Source: DASUBN01 sp050261675 (GTDB taxonomy: Bacteria; Pseudomonadota; Gammaproteobacteria; Natronospirales; REEB76). From it: a stretch of 17,081 nt of DNA. How positions within the stretch are numbered: the first letter of the stretch is position 1; each line of letters opens with the position of its first letter. Under the pieces are notes generated by a model. It was not told the origin of the DNA, did not search any database, and saw only the letters and a program-made list of their open reading frames with translations. The translations under genes were made by a program, and so were the position numbers. The stretch spans positions 1 to 17,081 of the forward strand of contig JBLNDO010000016.1 in NCBI GenBank assembly GCA_050261675.1, given 5' to 3'. This document shows, piece by piece, positions 9,501 through 15,460 of this stretch.

Positions 9501-10047
9501 GGTAATGGCGGAATCCGCCGTCGGCTTGCAACAGATCCAAACCGCCCGATGTTCCGACCCAGAGCCGGTGCTCGGTGTCCATGAGCAGCGTATTGACCGT
9601 GTTGTGCGCCAGGCTGTGCGGATCGCCGTCCTTGTGCTGGAAGTGGACGAATTTCGCACTTCCGGGATCGAGTCGGTCCAAGCCCACGTCGGCGGTGGCT
9701 ACCCAGAGCGCACCGTCCGGCCCCACCATCAGTGCATTGATGCTGTTGTCGGCCAGCGAATTCTCGTCGCCCGCGTCGTGCCGGTAGGTGACAAAATCGT
9801 AACCGTCGTAACGCTGCAGTCCGTCCTGGGTGCCGAACCACATGTAGCCCTGCGCGTCCTGCGCGATGGCTTCCACCGAGCTCTGGGCGAGGCCGTTCTC
9901 GATGCCGATGTGTCGGAAACGCAGGCTGGAACCCGGGGGAAAGGGTTCGACCCCGGATGCCGTGGTGGGAAAAGCCAGCCCGGCAAACACGACAATCGTC
10001 GCACCGCAAAACACAGCGCGTAGGCTCTGTATGGCTGCACTGTTCAT
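6520..10047 (-). CDS. Periplasmic two-propeller sensor diguanylate cyclase (Reg_prop-Y_Y_Y-TM-GAF-GGDEF)
   Basis: A 1175-residue membrane sensor that should make c-di-GMP from GTP. Order: signal peptide (about 1-32), a long propeller region (35-700), Y_Y_Y domain (728-807), one transmembrane helix (812-831), a short linker, GAF-like domain (855-990) and GGDEF domain (1010-1175). I count 14 blades built on the LWVGTxxGLxxLDP pattern, enough for two seven-bladed propellers, as in hybrid two-component sensors of glycan use. Here the output is a cyclase rather than a kinase. The active site is GGEEF (1092-1096), with an I-site RHLD (1083-1086) correctly spaced before it. I chose the ATG at 10047 over one 13 codons upstream because GGGGGG lies a few bases before it and it gives a clean signal peptide. 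It is the first gene of the overlapping set with the DUF3311 protein and symporter. The ligand is unknown. Confidence 0.92.
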   Translation of the reverse strand: MNSAAIQSLRAVFCGATIVVFAGLAFPTTASGVEPFPPGSSLRFRHIGIENGLAQSSVEAIAQDAQGYMWFGTQDGLQRYDGYDFVTYRHDAGDENSLADNSINALMVGPDGALWVATADVGLDRLDPGSAKFVHFQHKDGDPHSLAHNTVNTLLMDTEHRLWVGTSGGLDLLQADGGFRHYPVPAKLPNGNHVYSLYQEPGGRLWVGTAHGLYYLDPGKDQLQPFMPAGPTPTGDLKGVFLESPIHVITGDAASEIWLGSGRGLVMLDKHGAVAHFFQYKAGTTDSLPNNHVLALLPDTDGGLWVGTYQGGVGRYDPVSGRFQAHVHDATDPGSLSDDQIDTLFRDRNGLIWIGTDNAGVNIYNPATRAFGYYRHRPGDTNSLAGNVVWDIYKDINDNVWVATNAGLTRLDPERRHYKQYRLLDRLPTHPDDESVGAVYGDQRGEIWAGSDSGLYRYDRSTDSFKHYNLVPPGGNTNGDFVSDIFSDSRGRLWVATGAGLVLFDPGNGSFKRFMHDPKRPDSLPDDSVQALCETPDGRIWAGTSVGLASFTGNEDSFTIYRADLHDPQSISYNNVQACHPDATGDLWVGTASGLDHLDVKTGKFKRYSVSDGLPNNNIYAVMPSSSGGIWISTDNGLSHLDAVSGTFRNYGTSDGLQSMEFNSGAAFASKDGELFFGGINGMNAFRPEDLVRNVSPPKVAITRFTRLGTAVQLLTPTGAVSQVEVLYRQNILTFEFTAFDYQAPELNSFSYKLDGFDQDWHNIRSRKLVTYTNLDPGDYVLRVRGANSDGVWSSTETTLGIRVLPPPWRTWWAWLLYVAGAFVAGMLGLNIYKRSIKREHDLANEQQRRQWAEALHNLIQSVSVLRDERAIAEQLIDGLTNFIHYEQALFYVERESVLKLTASRGISAGEQDYLEQWPLQHPQVVARLKLTKKPMMLSPEDAATLAAGGKNARRHFFAVPVISASGAFRLLLVGRPAKAMDEQQMEIAAAMAKQVSVALDNAQLIKDLENLATTDGLTRLANRRHFMERAESEFERSRRYQRELSAFLLDADHFKAINDTYGHDTGDRALRLLAAACRESLRHLDVIGRYGGEEFVVLLPETPAALAFETAERLRKRIEELSIPARGQDIRLTVSIGVATADASIESVAALVNQADRALYEAKRSGRNRVTAAR

Positions 10048-10136
10048 CTGCCCCCCAGCAGGCTCTCTACGCACAGGCTTGCGCACGGCTGCCCAATTTG
10101 TAGTTGGCGGCGGTTCAATGGGTGCCGCTGTGACAG

Positions 10137-10142
10137 ATTATG
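10137..10142 (-). promoter_or_regulatory. Candidate -10 element for the propeller-cyclase operon
   Basis: On the minus strand CATAAT (five of six matches to TATAAT) lies in the 131-base gap between the M48 gene and the cyclase ATG. It is just past the M48 terminator and would leave a leader of about 80 bases. No convincing -35 is seen 16-18 bases upstream, where the terminator T-run sits. Placement is plausible, evidence weak. Confidence 0.3.
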
Positions 10143-10155
10143 TCGTAATTCCCCG

Positions 10156-10193
10156 AAAAAAGCCCGCCGCCACGGATCCTAGGGAGCCGGCGG
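10156..10193 (-). terminator. Intrinsic terminator of the M48 peptidase gene
   Basis: On the minus strand CCGCCG (10193-10188) pairs with CGGCGG (10169-10164) and is followed after GC by six T (10161-10156). The upstream arm lies within the last codons of the peptidase gene and the TAG stop (10181-10179) sits in the loop, so the end of translation and the termination hairpin are merged. A GC stem followed directly by a T-run is the classic rho-independent form. Confidence 0.7.
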
Positions 10194-10994
10194 TCTGCAC
10201 TCCGGATGGCGCCCCTGCCGCTCTGCCGCCGCATAACGCTGCAAGGCATCCGGCAGACGGTTCTGGAGGTCCGACAAACGGTTGGCGTCGGAAGGATGGT
10301 CCGAGAGGATCTGCGGCGGGGTGCCCAGGTTCGCCTGCATCATGTTGCGCCACAACTGCAAAGCCTCGCGCGGATCGAATCCGGCCTCTGCCATGTACCG
10401 CAGGCCGAGTTCGTCCGCTTCGCTCTCTTGCGCGCGGCTGAACGGCAGGAGCACGCCGACCTGCGTGCCCATGCCAAGCGCCGACATGGTCGCCTGCCCG
10501 CCCGGCGTGCTTTGGTCGATGCCGGTCAGCACCGCGACGATGTCGATGCCCGCTTGCGCAGCCATTTGATCGGACATGCGCTCGGCGCCGTGGCCGGCCT
10601 GCACATGCCCGATTTCGTGGCCCAGCACCGCCGCGAGCTCCCCTGCGCTCTTCGCCACCTTGAAAATGCCGGTATAGACCGCCACCTTGCCGCCGGGCAG
10701 CGCAAAGGCATTCACCGTCTGGTCTTGTTTGAAGACCGTCACCTGCCAGGAACCGCCTCCGTAGGGTGGACCCACCGCGCTGGTGATGGCGTGAACGACG
10801 CAGGCCGCATAGGCGTTCACTGCAGGATCGGAATCGATGGGGGTATGCGCCCTGAGTTGCGTGTACGAGCGTATCCCCGCCTGCGCGGCGTCCTGTGGAG
10901 ACACCAGGTGCAACTGATGGCGTCCGGTCGGGGACGTGGCGCAGGACATGCTGCAAAGCAACAAGGGCGCCATGAATGCCGTCCTGATACGCAT
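10179..10994 (-). CDS. M48 family zinc metallopeptidase, LoiP/YggG-like, exported
   Basis: A 271-residue envelope metalloprotease. HEIGH (126-130) is the HExxH zinc site, and ESEAD (190-194) supplies the third zinc ligand E190 in the ExxAD motif of M48 enzymes. The family includes LoiP (YggG) and BepA, which act in outer-membrane quality control. The N-terminus has a basic start, a hydrophobic stretch (6-14) and Cys at 14 and 18. C18 in SMSC could be a lipid-modified cysteine, but the lipobox is atypical, so lipoprotein status is uncertain. Of several in-frame starts I chose the ATG at 10994 because AAGAGGTG precedes it at good distance and it leaves a normal signal sequence. The gene follows the DUF1993 gene by 56 bases on the same strand and may be co-transcribed. 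Confidence 0.88.
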   Translation of the reverse strand: MRIRTAFMAPLLLCSMSCATSPTGRHQLHLVSPQDAAQAGIRSYTQLRAHTPIDSDPAVNAYAACVVHAITSAVGPPYGGGSWQVTVFKQDQTVNAFALPGGKVAVYTGIFKVAKSAGELAAVLGHEIGHVQAGHGAERMSDQMAAQAGIDIVAVLTGIDQSTPGGQATMSALGMGTQVGVLLPFSRAQESEADELGLRYMAEAGFDPREALQLWRNMMQANLGTPPQILSDHPSDANRLSDLQNRLPDALQRYAAAERQGRHPECRPPAP

Positions 10995-11050
10995 CGGAAC
11001 ACCTCTTGGCATGAAGGGACGCAAATCCGGTCACGTGCCCGTCCGGGTTT

Positions 11051-11572
11051 TCAGCGCTTCACCCCTTCGGGATTGCCCATGAAATCACCCTTGCCTAGCT
11101 CCACCCCGTTATGCCTCAGGATGTCATAGGCGGTCGTGGCGTGGAAGAAGAAATGCAAATAGGCGTAATCAAAGAGATAACCCAGGCCCACGAAGTGGCG
11201 CACGTTATCGCGCTGCTTGAGCTCGATCTTGCGCGTGTCGGCGCCTTCCAGTTGATCGGGCTTGATGCTCTGCACGTAGGCGATGGTCTTGTCGATACGC
11301 GCGTATAGCTCGGCAAAGCTTTCCTCGTTGTCCTCGTACTTCGGGGGCTCGACACCGGCGAGGCGCGAAACGCAGCCCTTGGCCTGATCACTGGCGATTT
11401 GCACCTGGCGTTTGAGCGGAAACATGTCTGGATAAAGCCTTGCATTCACGAACACCGCGGGATCGATCTTCTTCGCCACAGCGTGGGCCTCGCCCTTCTT
11501 CAGGATCGCTTTTAGGTTTCCGAGGACATTGGCGAACACCACCACGGAAGCCTGGTACATCGAGAGTTGCAT
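11051..11572 (-). CDS. DUF1993 family protein
   Basis: A 173-residue, probably cytoplasmic, mostly helical protein. The opening MQLSMYQASVVVFANVLGNL, the segment YPDMFPLKRQVQIASDQAKG and the C-terminal FHATTAYDILRHNGVELGKG are the conserved features of DUF1993. This family resembles DinB-like four-helix bundles and has no established function. I chose the ATG at 11572 because GGAGA lies seven bases upstream and the family pattern starts exactly there. The 30-residue in-frame extension to 11662 is not family-like. It is divergent from the exported protein gene at 11690, with 117 bases between them for promoters. It probably runs on into the M48 gene. Confidence 0.88.
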   Translation of the reverse strand: MQLSMYQASVVVFANVLGNLKAILKKGEAHAVAKKIDPAVFVNARLYPDMFPLKRQVQIASDQAKGCVSRLAGVEPPKYEDNEESFAELYARIDKTIAYVQSIKPDQLEGADTRKIELKQRDNVRHFVGLGYLFDYAYLHFFFHATTAYDILRHNGVELGKGDFMGNPEGVKR

Positions 11573-11689
11573 GGAAATCTCCGTTCGTTGAGCGGTCCTT
11601 GTCATCGGCGTGACGCGGAACGCGTGGGATGATCGGCGCGCGGGTATGCGACAATTCGCCAAGCCACCCGGCGAACCCGAGGGAACGAG
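11573..11689. promoter_or_regulatory. Divergent intergenic region
   Basis: These 117 bases separate the start of the DUF1993 gene (minus) from the exported protein gene (plus), so both promoters should lie here. GACAAT (about 11650-11655, plus) is a possible -10 for the rightward gene without a convincing -35. No clear operator-like inverted repeat was found. Confidence 0.4.
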
Positions 11690-12196
11690 ATGAAGATACT
11701 AACTCAAACCCTGTTACTCACCGCTACTCTGCTGCCGGTAACCACCGTCGCGGCGGATGCGCAGGCATTCGATGTGCTCAAGGCCATGTCGGTGTCGGAT
11801 TTCCGCGCCAGCGGCCTGGATAAGCTTTCCGATGCCCAGGTCAAGGCGCTCAATGCCTGGTTCCAGAATTACGAGCGGCAGCACGCTTGCCCGCCTTCCG
11901 CCGGCGCAGCTGTGACAGCGGGACAGGCACCGGCTGTGGCGGCCTCCGCTTCCGACGCCACGGATTCCTTCCCGTTGGTGGCCCACATGGTCGGGAAGTT
12001 CACCGGCTGGAACGGCACGACGGACTTCGCGCTGGACAACGGCCAGGTCTGGGAGCAGGTGGACGACTCCCAGTTCAGCGCCGGCGCCGTCATGAACCCA
12101 AGGATCACCATCAGCCGTGGACTGATGAATTCATATTACCTGTCGGTCGAAGGTGTGCGCGAGACGGTGCTGGTGAAGCGCATCAAAAATCCATAG
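11690..12196 (+). CDS. Exported protein of unknown function
   Basis: A 168-residue protein with a clear signal peptide (basic MK, hydrophobic 3-18, likely cleavage after VAADA or AQA, about 22-26). An N-terminal segment (about 30-60) contains SDFRASGLDKLSDAQVKALN, a helix-rich pattern also seen in other small exported proteins. A low-complexity Ala/Val/Ser linker follows (about 70-90). The C-terminal domain (about 95-165) has FTGW-x2-T-x2-ALDNGQVWEQ and looks like a small beta-barrel. There is a single Cys (67), so no internal disulphide. I do not recognise a named family. The ATG at 11690 has GGGAACGAG just upstream. The gene is monocistronic: a divergent gene lies before it and a convergent flavoprotein gene after it. 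Confidence 0.8.
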   Translation: MKILTQTLLLTATLLPVTTVAADAQAFDVLKAMSVSDFRASGLDKLSDAQVKALNAWFQNYERQHACPPSAGAAVTAGQAPAVAASASDATDSFPLVAHMVGKFTGWNGTTDFALDNGQVWEQVDDSQFSAGAVMNPRITISRGLMNSYYLSVEGVRETVLVKRIKNP

Positions 12197-12199
12197 CTG

Positions 12200-12225
12200 C
12201 TGAAAATCCATCCCTGGATTTTCAG
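12200..12225. terminator. Perfect 11-bp hairpin between convergent genes
   Basis: CTGAAAATCCA (12200-12210) and TGGATTTTCAG (12215-12225) form a perfect 11-base stem with the four-base loop TCCC, four bases after the stop of the exported protein gene. There is no T-run directly after it on either strand, so it is not textbook. Its place between two converging genes suggests a bidirectional terminator or a 3'-end stabilising structure. Confidence 0.5.
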
Positions 12226-12288
12226 ATTCCGGCGGGTCCGGGCGTGCACCGGACTCGCCGTCGCGATGCATCCCGCATCGCCGACTTG

Positions 12289-13521
12289 CTACATGGAATC
12301 AACAGACTTCCTCGTCAACCATCCCATGGCACCCTTCCCAGCGGCATACCCGCTAGCAAAACAAGCCGTCAGCAAGTAGCCGCCCGTGGGCGCCTCCCAA
12401 TCTAGCATCTCACCGGCACAGAACACGCCGGGAAAACGCTTCAACATCAGATTCTCATCTAGCTCACTGAAGCGCACGCCGCCGGCACTGCTGATGGCCT
12501 CGGCCAGTGGACGCGCAGCGGTCACGCGCAATGGCAGGTCCTTGATCGCTTCCGCCAGAAGCGTGGCGTCATCCGGCAGGTGTTTCCCCAGGACTTCGCG
12601 CAGCAGGCCTATCTTTACGCCCTCGACACCCGCCTGCTTGCGCAGGTGATTCGCCATGGATTGACCACGGCGTGGCTTTCGCAAGCCCTCCATCAAACGC
12701 GGCGCATCGCGGTTCGGGGCAAGGTCGAGATGCAGCGCCGCCGCGCCGCGGGCTTCGATTGCCTCCCGTAATTCCGCCGACAAGGCATAGATGAGCCCGC
12801 CCTCGATGCCGTAGTCCGTGACAACGAACTCTCCTTGCAGGGGGGCGCCGTCCTCAAGTCGGGTGGTCACGGGTTTCACGGGCTGCCCGGCATAGCGCTG
12901 GCGGAAATGCTCGCTCCATGCCACATCGAATCCACAATTGGCCGGTTTCAGGGCTGCGATTTCGACGCCGCGTTCCTGGAGCCACGGCACCCAGGCGCCG
13001 TCGGAACCGAGCCGCGGCCAACTGCCGCCGCCCAGCGCCAACACCGTCGCGTCCACGCCGGCTGCCCGGGTTCCATCGGGAGCATCGAACAGCAGACGAC
13101 CCTGAGCGTCCCAGCCGCGCCAGCGATGGCGCAGATGGAACACCACGCCGGCCTGTTTGAGCCGCCGGAGCCAGGCACGCAGCAGAGGCGCGGCCTTCAT
13201 CTCCTTCGGGAACACCCGCCCGGAGCTGCCGATGAAGGTTTCGATCCCCAGCCGCGCGGCCCAGGCGCGCAAGGCCTCGGGGCCAAAATCGCGCAACCAG
13301 GCTTCGATCTCCCGCTGGTGTGCGCCATAACGCGCAGCGAAGCGTTCGGCGGGCTCCGCATGGGTGAGATTCAAGCCGCCGATTCCCGCCTGCAGCAGCT
13401 TGCGGCCGGCGGACGGCATGGCATCGTAGAGGTGCACTTCCGCGCCGGCGCCGCTCAACACCTCTGCGGCCATGAGGCCCGCGGGGCCGCCGCCGATCAC
13501 TGCGACGCTGCGCGGGGTCAT
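12289..13521 (-). CDS. FAD-dependent oxidoreductase, HI0933/BaiN family (TIGR03862-like)
   Basis: A 410-residue flavoprotein. The N-terminal Rossmann motif VIGGGPAG binds FAD, followed by SAGRKLLQAGIGGLNLTH and the SSGRVFPKEMKA block specific to the HI0933 group. The C-terminus has SSAGGVRFSELDENLMLKR, PGVFCAGEMLDWEAPTGGY and a final helix, the family's FAD-contacting tail. The TIGR03862 subgroup (PP_4765-like) fits best, but substrate and reaction are unknown for most members. I chose the ATG at 13521 because the GGGPAG motif then lies near the N-terminus as usual. The 27-residue extension to 13602 would overlap the QmcA-like gene. It lies 13 bases after that gene on the same strand, so the three minus-strand genes 14923-12289 are probably one transcript. 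Confidence 0.88.
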   Translation of the reverse strand: MTPRSVAVIGGGPAGLMAAEVLSGAGAEVHLYDAMPSAGRKLLQAGIGGLNLTHAEPAERFAARYGAHQREIEAWLRDFGPEALRAWAARLGIETFIGSSGRVFPKEMKAAPLLRAWLRRLKQAGVVFHLRHRWRGWDAQGRLLFDAPDGTRAAGVDATVLALGGGSWPRLGSDGAWVPWLQERGVEIAALKPANCGFDVAWSEHFRQRYAGQPVKPVTTRLEDGAPLQGEFVVTDYGIEGGLIYALSAELREAIEARGAAALHLDLAPNRDAPRLMEGLRKPRRGQSMANHLRKQAGVEGVKIGLLREVLGKHLPDDATLLAEAIKDLPLRVTAARPLAEAISSAGGVRFSELDENLMLKRFPGVFCAGEMLDWEAPTGGYLLTACFASGYAAGKGAMGWLTRKSVDSM

Positions 13522-13534
13522 GACGCGCGAAGTA

Positions 13535-14464
13535 TCAGCGCGAAGCCGGCTTGGCGTTCCCCGCCTGGGACATGAGCGTGCCCACCATGGCGGAGAGGTC
13601 ACCCATGTTGGCAGGCACCACCGTCACGGTGGAACTCTTGGCGATCTCGCCCCACTGGTCCACCCATTGCTGGGCGAGCTGGTAGTGCAGCGCGTCCATG
13701 CCGCCTTCGCCCGTCGCCGCCTTGGCGATGGTGTTGATGGCATTGGCGGTGGCCGTGGCCACGGTGGAGATGGCCTGGGCCTGGCCCTCGGCGCGCAGGA
13801 TCGCCGCCTGGCGCTCGCCGTCGGCGTTGTTGATCTGGCTCTGCTTCTGGCCTTCCGACTGGTTGATGGCCTGCTGGCGCTCGCCCTCGGACTTGGCGAT
13901 GGCGGCGCGCTTCTGCCGCTCGGCCGTGAGCTGCAGTTCCATGGCCTTCTGGATCTCGTCCGGCGGCGTGAGGTTGCGGATCTCGTAGCGCAGCACCTTC
14001 ACTCCCCAGCCGGCGCCCGCCTGGGTGAGCACGTCCACCACGCCCTTGTTGAGGGTCTCGCGCTGGGAGAGACATTCATCCAGGGCCAGCTTGCCCACCT
14101 CTGCGCGCATGGTGGTCTGCACCAGCTGCACCACGGCGGCGATCACGTCGTTGGTGCCGTACGCGGCGTTCTGGGCATTGGTGACCTGGTAATAAAGCAC
14201 GCCGTCCACCGAGAGACGCGTGTTGTCCTTGGTGATGCACACCTGCTCAGGCACGTCGAGCGGGATCTCGCGCATGTCGAAGCGGTACGCCACCCGGTCG
14301 ACGATGGGCACGATGAGCTGCATGCCCGAGGTAAGTACCCCGTGAAAGCGCCCCAGGCGTTCGACTACCCAAGCCTGCTGCTGCGGCACGATGCGCACCG
14401 CACGGATGATGGTGACGGCGGCCCACAACAGGATCAGCAGGCCGATGATGGACGAGATGGCCAT
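13535..14464 (-). CDS. qmcA: SPFH/Band 7 (stomatin/prohibitin-like) membrane protein, QmcA-like
   Basis: A 309-residue membrane-organising protein. An N-terminal helix (about 4-22) anchors it, the SPFH domain covers about 24-185 (with VPQQQAWVVERLGRFHG and FDMREIPLDVPEQ, typical of paraslipins), and an Ala/Glu/Gln-rich coiled coil (about 190-260) mediates oligomerisation. Length and motifs match E. coli QmcA (YbbK). Paraslipins form large ring assemblies in microdomain-like membrane regions, and in several bacteria they work with an NfeD protein encoded beside them, as here (30 bases upstream). The start is well supported: AAGGAG lies eight bases before the ATG at 14464. The gene symbol is by homology only. 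Confidence 0.92.
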   Translation of the reverse strand: MAISSIIGLLILLWAAVTIIRAVRIVPQQQAWVVERLGRFHGVLTSGMQLIVPIVDRVAYRFDMREIPLDVPEQVCITKDNTRLSVDGVLYYQVTNAQNAAYGTNDVIAAVVQLVQTTMRAEVGKLALDECLSQRETLNKGVVDVLTQAGAGWGVKVLRYEIRNLTPPDEIQKAMELQLTAERQKRAAIAKSEGERQQAINQSEGQKQSQINNADGERQAAILRAEGQAQAISTVATATANAINTIAKAATGEGGMDALHYQLAQQWVDQWGEIAKSSTVTVVPANMGDLSAMVGTLMSQAGNAKPASR

Positions 14465-14494
14465 GGAAAAACTCCTTAAGTCAGGATTGAGTGT

Positions 14495-14923
14495 TCAGTT
14501 GACGGGCCTGACGCGCAGTTTTGCGCCGTCGCGGGCGGTGACCTCGGCGCGCTGACCGATCCGCGGTTTGCCGGTGCCTTCCCATACCGCTTCCCACAGC
14601 GAGTCGCGGTACTTCACCTTAAGGACGCCGTTGTCGTCTTCGGCCACGGTCACGAGGCCGCCTTTGTCCATGTCCGCCAAGGGATCGCCTTTCGCACCCT
14701 GCACGCGATGGCGCAACCAATGGGCCAGGGGCAATGCCACCATGGCCGCCAGGGCGTATACCGATGCCGCCTGCCAGGGCTCCAGCGGATACAGCCAAGT
14801 CGCGAGCGCCGTGACCAGGGCGGCGAACGCCAGGGCGGCCAAGTAGAAAGTCAGCGTAGCCATCTCCAGGACGATGAGGATGATCCCCGCCGCCAGGAAG
14901 ACCAAAGGCATGAGGTAGGTCAT
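14495..14923 (-). CDS. NfeD-like membrane protein, YbbJ type
   Basis: A 142-residue short-form NfeD protein, without the ClpP-like protease domain of long NfeD proteins. Three hydrophobic helices (about 5-22, 25-43, 50-68) are followed by a soluble OB-fold domain (about 85-142) with GLVTVAEDDNGVLKVKYRDS and RIGQRAEVTARDGAKLRVRP, the family pattern. It is the expected partner of the SPFH protein encoded next: NfeD OB-folds are thought to bind the SPFH assembly. The ATG at 14923 is preferred to the GTG at 14944 because the hydrophobic helix then begins directly. The ribosome site is poor (GGGGAT). First gene of the probable three-gene minus-strand operon. Confidence 0.9.
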   Translation of the reverse strand: MTYLMPLVFLAAGIILIVLEMATLTFYLAALAFAALVTALATWLYPLEPWQAASVYALAAMVALPLAHWLRHRVQGAKGDPLADMDKGGLVTVAEDDNGVLKVKYRDSLWEAVWEGTGKPRIGQRAEVTARDGAKLRVRPVN

Positions 14924-15010
14924 GAGTGATCCCCGTGTTTGCACATGGACAAACGCCCCTTTTCTTCATATCGGGTTGTCTAATCCCTTTCTCAAGGCCC
15001 GGGCACGGCC
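14924..15010 (-). promoter_or_regulatory. Gap holding the probable promoter of the NfeD/QmcA/flavoprotein operon
   Basis: The 87 bases between the ABM-fold gene and the NfeD-like gene are AT-richer than the flanks. On the minus strand TTGAGA is followed 17 bases later by GATATG, a poor -10 (three of six). AGGCC and GGCCT at its upstream end could form a short terminator stem for the ABM-fold gene without a T-run. Neither is firm. Confidence 0.3.
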
Positions 15011-15322
15011 TCAAACCAGGTGGAAACGACCGATTTCCCTTTCCTTGAGGGTGAACTGTTCGCAGCGCACGTCCAGATCCTCGTAGTCGTGGACATGGCG
15101 CCGGCGGAACTCCTCGCAGGCGGCTTCCGATTCCCAATAATCCAGGGTGACGAAGCGCTGCGGATTGGCGCCGTCCTGGTGCAATTCGCTTCGCACATAG
15201 CCTTGGGCGCGCCGGAACAGGCGGACCCAATCGCCGTCCGGCCCGTATGCCTGCCTGAACTCGGCGATCTTCCCGGGCGCCGCCAGGAATTCCCAGGCAT
15301 ACATGTAATGGGCTTCCGCCAT
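15011..15322 (-). CDS. Antibiotic biosynthesis monooxygenase (ABM) fold protein
   Basis: A 103-residue soluble protein with the ABM/dimeric alpha-beta barrel pattern: a first beta strand (YMYAWEFLA), a helix with PGKIAEFRQAYGPDGDWVRLFR, the central strand YVRSELHQD, then RFVTLDYWESEAACEEFRRR and a final strand. Members range from quinone-forming monooxygenases to heme-degrading enzymes and stress proteins. Nothing here fixes a substrate. I chose the ATG at 15322 because AAAGG lies about eight bases upstream and the domain starts immediately. The open frame running on to 15862 is non-coding in character and opposes other genes. The gene stands alone, divergent from the small exported protein gene. 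Confidence 0.8.
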   Translation of the reverse strand: MAEAHYMYAWEFLAAPGKIAEFRQAYGPDGDWVRLFRRAQGYVRSELHQDGANPQRFVTLDYWESEAACEEFRRRHVHDYEDLDVRCEQFTLKEREIGRFHLV

Positions 15323-15368
15323 CCCCCGACCTTTCGACGGCCATCCCGCTGACCGCCCCGACGCGCGC

Positions 15369-15374
15369 AGTATA
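15369..15374 (-). promoter_or_regulatory. Candidate -10 element for the ABM-fold gene
   Basis: On the minus strand TATACT (five of six matches) lies 47 bases before the ATG at 15322, in the divergent gap 15323-15460. No good -35 is seen. On the plus strand TATGCT (15420-15425) is a weaker candidate for the rightward gene. Confidence 0.3.
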
Positions 15375-15460
15375 CCCCTGCGCTCACAGGCTGCCGCTAG
15401 CCGCGGCCAGCCTCGCGCGCTATGCTTTTTGCCGCGGCAACGGCTTCGGATGGGGTATCC

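Noticed and set aside
12835..13575. A 246-codon plus-strand open frame
   Set aside because: Antisense to the flavoprotein gene, whose FAD motifs are unmistakable.
13472..14479. A 335-codon plus-strand open frame
   Set aside because: Antisense to the QmcA-like gene, with low-complexity Leu/Gly/His sequence. The opposite frame has a strong ribosome site and a complete SPFH domain.
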